Source: an uncultured Bacteroides sp.
GTDB lineage: Bacteria > Bacteroidota > Bacteroidia > Bacteroidales > Bacteroidaceae
DNA length: 60,457 nucleotides
Direction: 5' to 3'
Assembly: GCF_937912035.1 (NCBI RefSeq)
Contig: NZ_CALDPF010000045.1
Location: 1-60,457 of the forward strand
Of this stretch, positions 17,216 through 27,400 are shown piece after piece (positions within the stretch are counted from its first letter, which is position 1; each line of letters begins with the position of its first letter). The notes below the pieces were generated by a model. The model was given only the letters and a program-made list of their open reading frames with translations. It did no database searches and was not told the DNA's origin. Position numbers and translations under genes: made by a program.

Positions 17216-18544
17216 ATGAATATGTATTCCAATAAAGAAATCTGGCGCGTTACTTATCCTATACTTCTCGGGCTGCTTGCCCAAAATATTATCAATGTTA
17301 CAGATACTGCTTTCCTCGGACACGTAGGTGAAGTGGCTTTGGGAGCTGCAGCAATGGGAGGTCTACTATATATCTGTGTCTATACAGTGGCATTTGGTTT
17401 CAGTATAGGTTCGCAGATATTGATAGCACGCCGCAATGGCGAAGGAAACTACCGTGATGTCGGTCCGGTTATGATGCAGGGCAGTATGTTCAGCTTCCTT
17501 ATGGCTGTAGTGCTTGCTGTAGTTATGTATATTTTTGCCGGTCCGCTGATACGTATGCTTATAACTTCCGATACTATATACGAAGCTACATATCAGTTTT
17601 TTACATGGCGTATATGGGGATTCCTTTTTGCTTTTCTCAATGTAATGTTCAGGGCTTTTTATATTGGAATTACCAATACGAAAGTCTTGACTCTCAGTTC
17701 CGTTGTGATGGCACTCGTGAATGTAGTACTCGACTATGGTCTGGTGTTCGGTGAATTGGGATTGCCTGAGATGGGGGTCAGAGGTGCAGCTTTGGCTTCC
17801 GTTATAGCAGAAGCGTCATCACTGGTATTCTTCCTGATATATACATATTGCAGGATTGATCTTAGAAAATACGGTTTCAGACGTTCGTTCAGTGTTGATT
17901 TCAGCATGGTGAGTAAAATTATGAGCATATCGTCGTTTACAATGATTCAGTATTTCCTTTCGATGGCTATATGGTTTGTATTCTTCATGGCCCTCGAACG
18001 CTTGGGGCAGAGGGAACTTGCCATAGCCAACATTGTGAGGAGTGTGTATATAGTTCTTCTTATCCCTGTTCAGGCTCTTGCCACTACGGCTAATACACTT
18101 GTCAGCAATCTGATTGGTGCGGGAGGAACAGATAAGGTTGTGGCTTTGCTTCATCGCATAGTCCGTGTCTCTTTCCTTATAATGGTGGTTTGTGTTATTC
18201 TGACAGTACTGTTTCCAGACCTAATACTCTCGGTGTATAGTGGCGACCCTACGCTGATTTCCGAATCTGTTCCTGCACTGTATGTGGTTTGCGGTGCGAT
18301 GATGATAGCCTCGCTTGCCAATATCTATTTCAATGGAATTTCCGGTACGGGAAATACGCAGGCGGCGTTGGTATTGGAAACCGGAGTTCTGATATTTTAT
18401 GCGCTTTATGTAGTGATTGTAGGTATGGTTTTACGTCAGCCTGTAGAGATTTGTTTCACTACCGAAGTGGTGTATTATTCGTTTATGTTGTTTTTCAGTA
18501 TTATATATTTGAAAAAAGCAAAATGGCAGAATAAAAAGATTTGA
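17216..18544 (+). CDS. MATE-family efflux transporter
   Basis: 442 residues with about twelve hydrophobic segments in two related halves. The opening (KEIWRVTYPILLGLLAQNII, then D.AFLG.VG...LGA.A) is typical of the MATE superfamily, Na+- or H+-driven exporters of drugs or metabolites in the inner membrane. It belongs to the NorM/DinF side of the family; the substrate cannot be inferred. It reads towards ffh, with a fold-back element in between. A second, only distantly similar MATE gene lies at 22356. Confidence 0.9.
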   Translation: MNMYSNKEIWRVTYPILLGLLAQNIINVTDTAFLGHVGEVALGAAAMGGLLYICVYTVAFGFSIGSQILIARRNGEGNYRDVGPVMMQGSMFSFLMAVVLAVVMYIFAGPLIRMLITSDTIYEATYQFFTWRIWGFLFAFLNVMFRAFYIGITNTKVLTLSSVVMALVNVVLDYGLVFGELGLPEMGVRGAALASVIAEASSLVFFLIYTYCRIDLRKYGFRRSFSVDFSMVSKIMSISSFTMIQYFLSMAIWFVFFMALERLGQRELAIANIVRSVYIVLLIPVQALATTANTLVSNLIGAGGTDKVVALLHRIVRVSFLIMVVCVILTVLFPDLILSVYSGDPTLISESVPALYVVCGAMMIASLANIYFNGISGTGNTQAALVLETGVLIFYALYVVIVGMVLRQPVEICFTTEVVYYSFMLFFSIIYLKKAKWQNKKI

Positions 18545-18550
18545 GGGAAA

Positions 18551-18735
18551 AGAGCCTGTTTTAATTTTGCACGCTGTTGTTTTGATATTTATTTTTGAGG
18601 ATATTTTTCTGCTTTAATGAGAAGCATAGCGGGCTATGCGCCGATTGAAAGCTGGGAAATAGACCAAAAAGAAACTCAAAACAAAGCGAAAAATGGGTTA
18701 TAAACTCTTTTTTATGGAAAATTAAAACGGGCTCT
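18551..18735. repeat. Fold-back element (MITE-like palindrome)
   Basis: The 18-bp ends AGAGCCTGTTTTAATTTT (18551-18568) and AAAATTAAAACGGGCTCT (18718-18735) are inverted repeats with one wobble position. Nested inside are CGCTGTTGTTTTGA (18572-18585) against TCAAAACAAAGCG (18676-18688), and a perfect central hairpin GCATAGC-GG-GCTATGC (18624-18639). It has no coding capacity and fills most of the spacer between MATE and ffh. The structure suits a small non-autonomous mobile element or a structured RNA. Copy number in the genome would decide. Confidence 0.55.
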
Positions 18736-18748
18736 AAGTTTTTTTATG

Positions 18749-18756
18749 TATTTTTG
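18749..18756 (+). promoter_or_regulatory. -7 element of ffh
   Basis: TATTTTTG, 44 bases before the ATG at 18801, just to the right of the fold-back element. Confidence 0.45.
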
Positions 18757-18800
18757 CACCCCGTTGAAATAGAAGAAATTAAGAAAAATCCAAATAATAT

Positions 18801-20126
18801 ATGTTCGATAATTTAAGTGAAAGACTTGAGAGGTCGTTTAAGATATTGAAAGGTGAAGGTAAAATCACCGAAATCAATGTTGCCGAGACTCTGAAAGATG
18901 TACGTCGCGCCTTGCTTGATGCCGACGTGAACTATAAGGTTGCGAAAAACTTTACAGATACAGTAAAGGAGAAAGCCTTGGGACAGAACGTGCTTACAGC
19001 AGTTAAACCAAGTCAGTTGATGGTTAAGATTGTTCATGACGAACTTACCAAACTGATGGGTGGTGAAACAGCTGAGCTTGAACTTAAAGGACGCCCTGCA
19101 GTGATACTTATGTCAGGTCTTCAGGGTTCAGGTAAGACTACTTTCTCAGGAAAGTTGGCACGTATGCTGAAAACCAAGAAAAACCGTAAGCCTCTGTTGG
19201 TAGCCTGTGACGTTTATCGTCCTGCAGCTATTGAACAGCTGAAGGTACTTGGACAGCAGATTGAAGTTCCTGTTTATTCAGAACTTGACAGTAAGGATCC
19301 TGTACAGATTGCTTTGAATGCAATCCATGAGGCAAAAGCTAAGGGCTATGACCTTGTTATTGTCGATACAGCCGGTCGTCTTGCTATCGACGAACAGATG
19401 ATGAACGAGATTGAGGCTATCAAGAAAGCTATTAATCCTGATGAAACACTGTTCGTAGTCGATTCAATGACAGGTCAGGATGCTGTAAACACAGCACGTG
19501 AGTTCAACGAACGCCTTGATTTCAACGGTGTAGTTCTTACTAAGTTGGATGGTGATACTCGTGGTGGTGCCGCACTTTCTATCCGTACTGTAGTTAACAA
19601 GCCTATCAAGTTCGTAGGTACAGGTGAAAAACTTGACGCAATCGATTTGTTCCACCCTGCACGTATGGCAGACCGCATCCTAGGCATGGGTGATATCGTA
19701 TCACTCGTTGAACGTGCACAGGAACAGTACGACGAAGAAGAGGCCAAACGTCTTCAGAAGAAAATCCAGAAGAATCAGTTTGACTTCAATGACTTCCTTA
19801 CACAGATAAACCAGATCAAGAAGATGGGTAACATCAAGGAACTTGCTTCTATGATTCCTGGTGTGGGTAAGGCTATCAAGGATATTGATATTGACGACAA
19901 TGCGTTCAAGAGTATTGAAGCAATCATATATTCAATGACTCCAGAAGAACGTACTCATCCTGAAATCCTTAATGGTTCTCGCCGTATGCGTATCGCAAAG
20001 GGTAGTGGTACGAACATTCAGGAGGTTAACCGCCTTCTCAAGCAGTTCGACCAGACTCGCAAGATGATGAAGATGGTGACTGGCAGTAAGATGGCTGGTA
20101 TGATGCAAAAACTTAAGAAGAAATAA
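18801..20126 (+). CDS. ffh: Signal recognition particle protein Ffh/SRP54
   Basis: 441 residues. N domain helices, then the SRP GTPase G domain with GLQGSGKTTFSGKLA (about residue 108), DVYRPAAIEQL, DTAGRL and TKLDGDTRGG, then a methionine-rich M domain from about residue 325 that binds 4.5S RNA and signal peptides (KMMKMVTGSKMAGMMQKL at the end). It targets nascent membrane proteins to FtsY and the translocon. The length is standard. Confidence 0.97.
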   Translation: MFDNLSERLERSFKILKGEGKITEINVAETLKDVRRALLDADVNYKVAKNFTDTVKEKALGQNVLTAVKPSQLMVKIVHDELTKLMGGETAELELKGRPAVILMSGLQGSGKTTFSGKLARMLKTKKNRKPLLVACDVYRPAAIEQLKVLGQQIEVPVYSELDSKDPVQIALNAIHEAKAKGYDLVIVDTAGRLAIDEQMMNEIEAIKKAINPDETLFVVDSMTGQDAVNTAREFNERLDFNGVVLTKLDGDTRGGAALSIRTVVNKPIKFVGTGEKLDAIDLFHPARMADRILGMGDIVSLVERAQEQYDEEEAKRLQKKIQKNQFDFNDFLTQINQIKKMGNIKELASMIPGVGKAIKDIDIDDNAFKSIEAIIYSMTPEERTHPEILNGSRRMRIAKGSGTNIQEVNRLLKQFDQTRKMMKMVTGSKMAGMMQKLKKK

Positions 20127-20153
20127 TACGCATTCATTTTGAAATACTAATCG

Positions 20154-20218
20154 GGCTGAATACCGTTTGAACAGTGATAAAGCATTGTTTAAATGGCATT
20201 CAGCCTTAATTTTTTATT
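20154..20218 (+). terminator. Terminator of ffh
   Basis: A long stem with GGCTGAAT at 20154 and ATTCAGCC at 20198-20205, and G-U-rich pairing between them, followed by TTAATTTTTTATTT. The rest of the spacer up to 20419 is AT rich and holds only a possible -7 element (TATTTTTG, 20365-20372). Confidence 0.85.
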
Positions 20219-20364
20219 TATTAAATATTTATCTTGCAAGAGGGAACGATTAAACAGAAATCAATTTCTGCATAATATATTTTGTTTCAGATTGCCGAAA
20301 TACCTCTTTTTGTCAAGATGTTTCATTTAATATTAAAACATTAGGATAATTTGTTTTCATTTTA

Positions 20365-20372
20365 TATTTTTG
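20365..20372 (+). promoter_or_regulatory. -7 element of the phosphohexomutase gene
   Basis: TATTTTTG fits TAnnTTTG, 46 bases upstream of the ATG at 20419. No -33 TTG at proper spacing is seen. Confidence 0.4.
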
Positions 20373-20418
20373 TGGATAATTAATCATATAATCAATAATC
20401 ATTTAATAACGACTAATC

Positions 20419-22164
20419 ATGGGAAACGAAGAATTAATTAAGCTTTGTATTGAGAAGGCACAGAAATGGTTGACACCAGCATACGATGCCGAAACTCAGG
20501 CAGAAGTAAAACGTATGATAGAAAACGAAGACAAGACAGACTTGATTGAAGCATTCTATAAAGATCTTGAATTTGGTACAGGTGGTTTGCGTGGTATCAT
20601 GGGCGTTGGCTCAAACCGCATGAACATCTACACTGTAGGTGCTGCAACTCAGGGATTGTCTAATTATCTTAACAAATGTTTTGCAGGCAAGAAAGATATT
20701 TCTGTAGTTGTTGGTCACGACTGTCGTAACAACAGCCGTCTGTTTGCTGAAATCTCTGCAAACATCTTCTCTGCAAACGGTATCAAGGTATATCTTTTCG
20801 ACGATATGCGTCCAACTCCTGAAATGTCGTTCGCTATCCGTCACCTTGGCTGCCAGAGCGGTATCATCCTTACTGCTTCACACAATCCAAAGGAATACAA
20901 CGGTTACAAAGCATATTGGGATGATGGTGCACAGGTTCTTGCTCCACATGATAAGGGTATCATCGACGAAGTTAACAAGATTGCTTCTGCTGCAGATATC
21001 AAATTCGAAGGCAACAAAGACCTTATCCAGATTATCGGTAAGGATGTAGATGATGTTTACTTGGAAAAAGTTCACTCAATCTCTATCGATCCTGAAGTTA
21101 TCAAACGTCAGAAAGATCTTAAGATCGTTTATACTCCTATCCACGGAACAGGTATGATGCTTATTCCTCAGGCTCTTAAGATGTGGGGATTCGAAAATGT
21201 TCACTGCGTGCCTGAACAGATGGTCAAGAGTGGTGATTTCCCAACTGTAGTTTCTCCAAACCCTGAAAATGCTGAGGCTCTTACACTTGCTATCAACCTT
21301 GCTAAGAGCATTGATGCCGATATCGTTATGGCTTCCGACCCTGATGCTGACCGTGTTGGTATGGCTTGCAAGAACAGCGAAGGAGAATGGGTACTTATCA
21401 ACGGTAACCAGACTTGCTTGATTTTCTTGTACTATATCATCAAGAACCGTATCGCTATGGGTAAGATGAAGGGTAATGAATTCGTTGTAAAGACAATCGT
21501 TACTACTGAACTTATCAAGGCTGTAGCTGATAAGAACAACATTGAAATGTACGACTGCTACACTGGTTTCAAATGGATTGCACGTCAGATCCGTCTGAAC
21601 GAAGGTATCAAACAGTACATTGGTGGTGGTGAAGAAAGCTACGGATTCCTTGCTGAAGATTTCGTTCGTGATAAAGATGCTGTTTCTGCATGTGCTCTTC
21701 TTGCTGAAATATGTGCTTGGGCTAAAGATCAGGGCAAGACATTGTACGATGTATTGATGGAAATCTACGTTGAGTATGGTTTTTCTAAGGAAGTGACTGT
21801 AAACGTTACTAAACCAGGTAAGAGTGGTGCGGATGAAATAAAGGCTATGATGGACAACTTCCGTGCATGTCCTCCTAAGGAACTTGGCGGTTCCAAGGTT
21901 GCTCTTGTTAAGGACTACAAGACTCTTAAGGCTACAGACGGTAACGGTAATGTAACAGACATCGATATGCCGGAACCATCTAATGTGCTTCAGTTCTTCA
22001 CAGAAGACGGTACTAAGATTTCTGTACGTCCTTCAGGAACAGAACCTAAGATTAAGTTCTATATGGAAATCAAGGGCGAAATGGCATGTCCTAAGTGCTA
22101 TGCCGGAGCATGCGCAGACGCTGAAGAAAAGATTGAAGCTGTCAAGAAATCTCTTGGTATCTGA
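20419..22164 (+). CDS. Alpha-D-phosphohexomutase (phosphoglucomutase/phosphomannomutase type)
   Basis: 581 residues. The phosphoserine loop ILTASHNPKEYNGYK lies near residue 152, the metal loop DPDADRVG near 306, the sugar-binding loop GGEESYGF near 407, and the phosphate-binding loop RPSGTEPKIKFY near the C-terminus. Length and loops place it with the long phosphoglucomutase/phosphopentomutase type. It interconverts hexose (or pentose) 1- and 6(5)-phosphates and so feeds glycan and glycogen synthesis. Strong codon bias suggests a highly expressed housekeeping gene. Confidence 0.93.
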   Translation: MGNEELIKLCIEKAQKWLTPAYDAETQAEVKRMIENEDKTDLIEAFYKDLEFGTGGLRGIMGVGSNRMNIYTVGAATQGLSNYLNKCFAGKKDISVVVGHDCRNNSRLFAEISANIFSANGIKVYLFDDMRPTPEMSFAIRHLGCQSGIILTASHNPKEYNGYKAYWDDGAQVLAPHDKGIIDEVNKIASAADIKFEGNKDLIQIIGKDVDDVYLEKVHSISIDPEVIKRQKDLKIVYTPIHGTGMMLIPQALKMWGFENVHCVPEQMVKSGDFPTVVSPNPENAEALTLAINLAKSIDADIVMASDPDADRVGMACKNSEGEWVLINGNQTCLIFLYYIIKNRIAMGKMKGNEFVVKTIVTTELIKAVADKNNIEMYDCYTGFKWIARQIRLNEGIKQYIGGGEESYGFLAEDFVRDKDAVSACALLAEICAWAKDQGKTLYDVLMEIYVEYGFSKEVTVNVTKPGKSGADEIKAMMDNFRACPPKELGGSKVALVKDYKTLKATDGNGNVTDIDMPEPSNVLQFFTEDGTKISVRPSGTEPKIKFYMEIKGEMACPKCYAGACADAEEKIEAVKKSLGI

Positions 22165-22223
22165 TAAGGTGTCTTGCAAAAGTTTTGCAATGCTTTTGCA
22201 AACGATTTTCAAATAATATTCAG

Positions 22224-22278
22224 ACTGCATCGGATGATGATTGTGAGAACAATATCGTCCGGTGCAGTTTATTTTTTG
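22224..22278 (+). terminator. Terminator of the phosphohexomutase gene
   Basis: ACTGCATCGGA (22224-22234) pairs with TCCGGTGCAGT (22258-22268), with an inner ATTG/CAAT stem, followed by TTATTTTTTG. Confidence 0.85.
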
Positions 22279-22322
22279 TTAAAATCCTGATAACCCTAAG
22301 TCTATGAGTGTAGAAAATACAT

Positions 22323-22330
22323 TACCTTTG
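22323..22330 (+). promoter_or_regulatory. -7 element of the second MATE gene
   Basis: TACCTTTG, a full consensus match, 25 bases before the ATG at 22356. Confidence 0.55.
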
Positions 22331-22355
22331 CATCCCGGTAAAAAGTACAGGATAT

Positions 22356-23723
22356 ATGGCAAAGTCTAAAGAGATGACATCCGGGGCTCCTCTGCCTCTT
22401 ATATTGAATTTCACAGTTCCACTCTTATTGGGAAATCTGCTTCAGCAGACATATTCGTTTGTAGATGCTGCGATAGTGGGTAAGTTTCTTGGTATCAATG
22501 CACTGGCATCTGTAGGTGCTAGCACGTCTGTAGTGTTTCTTATCCTTGGCTTCTGTAATGGATGTTGCGGTGGTTTCGGTATTCCTGTTGCTCAGAAATT
22601 CGGTGCACGCGATTATGTCACTATGCGCAGATTTGTATCTGTCAGCCTGAAACTGGCAGGAGTGATGTCTGTTGCCATTGCTATTGTTACGAGTCTGCTA
22701 TGTGCCTATATCTTGAAATGGATGCAGACGCCTGATAATATCATGGAAGGAGCTTATCTATATCTTTTGGTGACTTTTATCGGTATTCCGTGTACATTCT
22801 ATTACAATCTTCTTTCCAGTATAATACGTGCATTGGGCGACAGCAAGACACCGTTCTGGTTTCTTCTAATATCTACTGTACTGAATATTGTTCTTGATCT
22901 GGTATGTATCCTGGTGTTGGGATGGGGTGTTGCCGGTGCTGCTATAGCCACTGTTGTTTCGCAGGGAGTATCGGCGCTGATGTGTTACAAATATATGTAT
23001 CGCAAGTTTGACATTCTTAAAACTGCTCCTGCCGACAGACGTTTCCGACCAGAATTGGCGAAACAGTTGCTATACATAGGTGCACCTATGGGGCTCCAGT
23101 TTTCCATAACAGCCATTGGCAGTATAATGCTTCAGAGTTCCAATAATGCTTTGGGTACGGCATGTGTGGCGGCATTTACGGCAGCTATGAGGATAAAGAT
23201 GTTCTTCCTTTGTATGCTCGAAAGTCTTGGTATGGCAATGGCTACATACAGCGGACAGAACTATGGAGCAGGAAAACCGGAGAGAATATGGCAGGGTGTT
23301 AAAGCATCAATGTTGCTTACTGTTGCTTATGTAGCAATGGTGAATCTGGTCTTGTGGAATTTTTCTGAAGAGATAGCCATGTTGTTTGTCGATGCTTCTG
23401 AAACAGAAGTATTGGCCGACACTGCATTGTTTCTGCATGTATCGGCTTCATTCTTCATATTTTTGGGTATGGTATGTATATTCAGATATACCATTCAGGG
23501 AGCCGGTTATACCCAGCTGTCTATGCTTTCCGGAGTGGCTGAGATGATAGCCCGCATATTGGTCAGCGTAGTGGCTGTTCCAATGTGGGGATACTGGGCG
23601 GTATGCTTTGGTGATCCTGTGGCATGGATGTTTGCCGTGGCCTTTCTTCTTCCGGCATTCAGATATGTATATCGCAGGTTATGCCGTATAGTGGAAAAGG
23701 AGAATACTCTGCATACAGCTTGA
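22356..23723 (+). CDS. MATE-family efflux transporter
   Basis: 455 residues, about twelve membrane segments. The start (GAPLPLILNFTVPLLLGNLLQQTYSFVDAAIVGKF is the N-terminal signature region) is that of the DinF/YeeO-like MATE branch common in gut anaerobes, distinct from the pump at 17216. It should export organic cations or metabolites using an ion gradient; the substrate is not known. It converges tail to tail on an SDR gene, with one base between the stops. Confidence 0.9.
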   Translation: MAKSKEMTSGAPLPLILNFTVPLLLGNLLQQTYSFVDAAIVGKFLGINALASVGASTSVVFLILGFCNGCCGGFGIPVAQKFGARDYVTMRRFVSVSLKLAGVMSVAIAIVTSLLCAYILKWMQTPDNIMEGAYLYLLVTFIGIPCTFYYNLLSSIIRALGDSKTPFWFLLISTVLNIVLDLVCILVLGWGVAGAAIATVVSQGVSALMCYKYMYRKFDILKTAPADRRFRPELAKQLLYIGAPMGLQFSITAIGSIMLQSSNNALGTACVAAFTAAMRIKMFFLCMLESLGMAMATYSGQNYGAGKPERIWQGVKASMLLTVAYVAMVNLVLWNFSEEIAMLFVDASETEVLADTALFLHVSASFFIFLGMVCIFRYTIQGAGYTQLSMLSGVAEMIARILVSVVAVPMWGYWAVCFGDPVAWMFAVAFLLPAFRYVYRRLCRIVEKENTLHTA

Positions 23724-23724
23724 T

Positions 23725-24465
23725 TTAGTTTTTCACTTTCATCCTTTTCCATATGCATCGTGGTATGAGTCTCCAGAAAAATACCAGGATAGCGTACTTC
23801 CAGTCAATGATTGCTACCCGTTTATGTTTTCTTACGGCTTTAACTATCAGTTTGGCTGCGTATGGCGTTTTCATCAGCATAGGATAGTTCTTGCCGTCGT
23901 TAAGCAGACTTGTAGCGACGAATCCGGGGCGTATGTCCGTAAAACGGATATCCAGCTTTTGCATAGTGGCAAGTTGCTCTAATGCATCAATATATGTATT
24001 TTGAAATCTTTTTGTGGCAGAATATGCAGGCGCTACGCCCAAACCTTTCGTTCCGGCAATGGAACTTATCACTGCAATATGTCCTCTGCCTTTTTCTCTG
24101 AAATATCTGAAAGCAGTACCTACCAGTCTGGTAAATCCAGTCCCGTTTGTTTCAAGTGTATTCAGTTCTATATCGGCATCAAGTCTCGCATTCTGGTATC
24201 CTATACCAGAACTGTGGAAATACATATCCATACCGCCAAGTTCGTCAATCAGAGATAAAAGTGCCTTGTCGGCATTGCAGTCCTTTACGTCTATGGCTTT
24301 TATACATACCAGTCCTGGAAATTCCGACTGTAATTTCTTCAGGTTCTCTTCCCTGCGTCCTGCCACTCCCAGTTTCCAGCCATCTGCAAGCAGAAGTCGT
24401 GCCACTTCATAGCCTAATCCTGAAGTAGCTCCCATAATTACTGCACGTTTCGTATTGTTTGTCAT
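23725..24465 (-). CDS. Short-chain dehydrogenase/reductase
   Basis: 246 residues with a Rossmann fold: nucleotide motif GATSGLG near residue 12, RR at the strand-2 turn that suggests NADP(H), SSGIG in place of the usual NNAG, catalytic Ser in ISSIAG and YSATK as the Tyr-Lys pair. A hydrophobic, basic tail (AILVFFWRLIPRCIWKRMK) may associate with membrane, as in SDRs of lipid metabolism. It follows the large helicase gene by 9 bases and appears to be the last gene of that operon. Substrate unknown. Confidence 0.88.
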   Translation of the reverse strand: MTNNTKRAVIMGATSGLGYEVARLLLADGWKLGVAGRREENLKKLQSEFPGLVCIKAIDVKDCNADKALLSLIDELGGMDMYFHSSGIGYQNARLDADIELNTLETNGTGFTRLVGTAFRYFREKGRGHIAVISSIAGTKGLGVAPAYSATKRFQNTYIDALEQLATMQKLDIRFTDIRPGFVATSLLNDGKNYPMLMKTPYAAKLIVKAVRKHKRVAIIDWKYAILVFFWRLIPRCIWKRMKVKN

Positions 24466-24474
24466 TGCTGTTCT

Positions 24475-27400
24475 TTATCTGTTTGATTTTATTTCGTAAA
24501 TAAATTCCTTATATTCAGGAATATTAGTGTTTTTCCCTAAATAATATTTTGCTATCATTGGCATCTGCTCATTCAGGCTGATGAACTCTCTCCCCAAATG
24601 GCTGCAGAATGCCATATATGAATTTCTGTTAACCATGTTTCCTGCATCATCCCTGTATATGGTGATGTAGTGGTTCGTTGGACGTGCGTGTACAAGTTGG
24701 TTTATGTGCATGGCAAGATGTCTTGCTTCAATAGGAGATATGCAGCCCATAATGTTCGACATATTGAATATAACAAGTTCAGGAAGTACGGAGTGTGATT
24801 TCCAGAAACTGTCACTTACAGACGTGATGCGTGGATGTAAGTTCCATTTCACGTGTCTGTAGTTTTCTGAGGTGAGAAATCTTTCGCTCGTTTGTCCCAT
24901 CTCTTCCGTGGGGTATATTCCCAAGTAATATATATCCGTATGGTTCAGCTGCCTGCACAGGTCTATGAAAGCCAAGCCTGATGCAGCCGATTCATATGAT
25001 ATATCGCAGAATACCACTCTGCCCGAAACATTGCGTATGGCATTCCTCAGCCAGTTTCCACAGTCCTCGTACATTGCCATGGCAGCCGAGTATTGTTTTC
25101 TCATTTCATGAAAGTTGAACAGTAGGGCGTAGTCATCTGCTTTCAAGCCGTGTAAAGAGTTGAAATCTGTTCTCCCGTATGAAATCAGTTCCTTGGCACG
25201 TGCGACATCCATTCCTGATAAATGGACATTCTCCGAATATTGTCTTTCTATAATGTCCTTGAATACATGTTCAAATTCCGGTTTTATGGAATATGATTTA
25301 TCCTCCGTTTCCCAGTTCATGTCGTATGAAGGTATAGTAAAGTTACCTTTACAGAAGTCATCTGTATTGGTATCAATAAATCCATTGTTCATGCGGATAT
25401 ATTCCATTAGTTTATAGAACGTGATGTTTGCACTAAGCACCTGCGGATTGCCTGTCATTATCATCTGCTTTCTGGCACGGGTGATGGCTACATTCAGTTT
25501 CCTGTCAATGATTGCATCTTCCTCGCGGAAAGTATTCGATGTAAGGAAATTCAGCTGGCTGGTATTTCTTACGGTGAAGGAATATATTATAATGTCCCTT
25601 TGGCTTCCCTGATATCTTTCTACAGTGTCTATTGAGATATTCATCAGTTCCGGAATGCCGAGAGATGAAATTTCCTTTCTTATCATTGCTATCTGGTTGC
25701 GATATGGCACAATGATTCCTACCGTTTTGTCAGCATTGAAATAGTTTTCCGTCAGACTATAGATTCTTTGCAACAATGCGGCTATAATTTTTGCCTCGTT
25801 TATGTTGGCTTTATCTGATGATGCTGATATATTTTCCGGGGTAGGTGCAGTGATGAAAATCATTCTTCTTGAAGTTAGAAGCTTTTCTATCATATCCGGA
25901 TTTTCCGGAATATTTGCATACGGCAATTCCTCTTCCTGATGGGGTAGAGGTACACATTCCAGACACTCACGGCTGTAGAATGTCGTGTTAGGGAATTCGG
26001 CGATTGCCGGATGCATTCGCCCCTGTTTCCTCAATACGCTTTTGGCTTTTTCATCACTCTGTCTGTACAGTCTTTCGAACAGAGAGTTTCTGCAATCATA
26101 CAGTCCTATGGTATTCAGAAGAGGGTCTGTAATCTTTGCGCTTTCAGTATTTTGGAGTGCAATGGCAGGCAACTGTTTGTAATCTCCTATAAGCACGAAC
26201 TTGTCTATTGCATTATAGTTGCCACTCCTGGCAGAGAGTATTCCTATCAGGTCTGGTTCAAGAATCTGCGAAGCCTCGTCTATTATTGCCATATCGAAGT
26301 GCTTTATGTCGAACAGATTGAGTCTGTTATTTATGGCAGTAGTCGTTCCTACGAATATCCTTGTATCCGAGATTCTCTTTTTGATATCAGTTAGTTTCGG
26401 ACAGTCTTCCAACTGATTTTTCAGTAGGAACGGTTCGAATCTTTTGTCGCACGACATTTCATGCCCTATACGAATAAAAGGGGTATCGGATGCTATTCCG
26501 GAATCAACAAGCATGCTGCAAATCTCATCTACAGCCCTGTTGGTATATGATAATAACAGTATGGACGTATTTTTTTCTGAAAGAGCTTCTTCAACCATAA
26601 ATCTCAATGCGCACGAAGTCTTGCCCGTACCCGGAGGGCCTACAAGCAGGAAGTAGTCTTCTGCCTGTTTTTCCTTGAGAATGATTTCATCAAAACGTCC
26701 ATAGCTGCCGTTCAACTTTATTTCCTTATTAAACGATGCTTCTCTGGCCCCAAGGAGAAGTTCCTTTCTGTCTGTACGTGCAGAAAGGAAGGAGAAAAGC
26801 CCTCTTATTCCTGCCGATGAAGAAACGTCCGAAGAATCATGTTCTATGGCAAAGGTATCGTTATCTCCACCTATTATGTCCTTGTTCTGCTGTCCGTTTC
26901 TCAGTATTATTGTTATATTGTCGGGAGTTATTTCTGTTATATTTCCTTTCATGAGAATTTCGTCTCTCACGTCTGGTTTTTCTGTATATGGATAGAATAT
27001 TATTATATCTCCTTTTCTGAAGTTGGGCAGGAAATCATCTCCTTGAGCAGATATGCTGAGTTCTATCAGGTCATATCCCTTGTTGGGAGAACTCTTGCGT
27101 TTATCCTTTATTTTCAGACCGGTAAGGATATTACCGTTTTCTATTTTCTCGGTCAACGGAGTGTTCCAAACCGAGGCAAATCCTCTGGATGAGTCGTCAC
27201 TGCCGCCTGTGCGAGTCAGTACCGATTCCTTTGATATGAATGTAAAGAAACGTTGGAAATAAGCCTTTTCCAGTGGTGAGCAGTGTTTCAGGGTTTGAAT
27301 CGTTTTATAAAGTTCAGGCTCCTGATAGTCGGTCCACAGTTTGTTGTGTACCTGTAGTTCGTTCAACAGGTCTGTATCAATTTCTTCTGTCACTTTCGAA

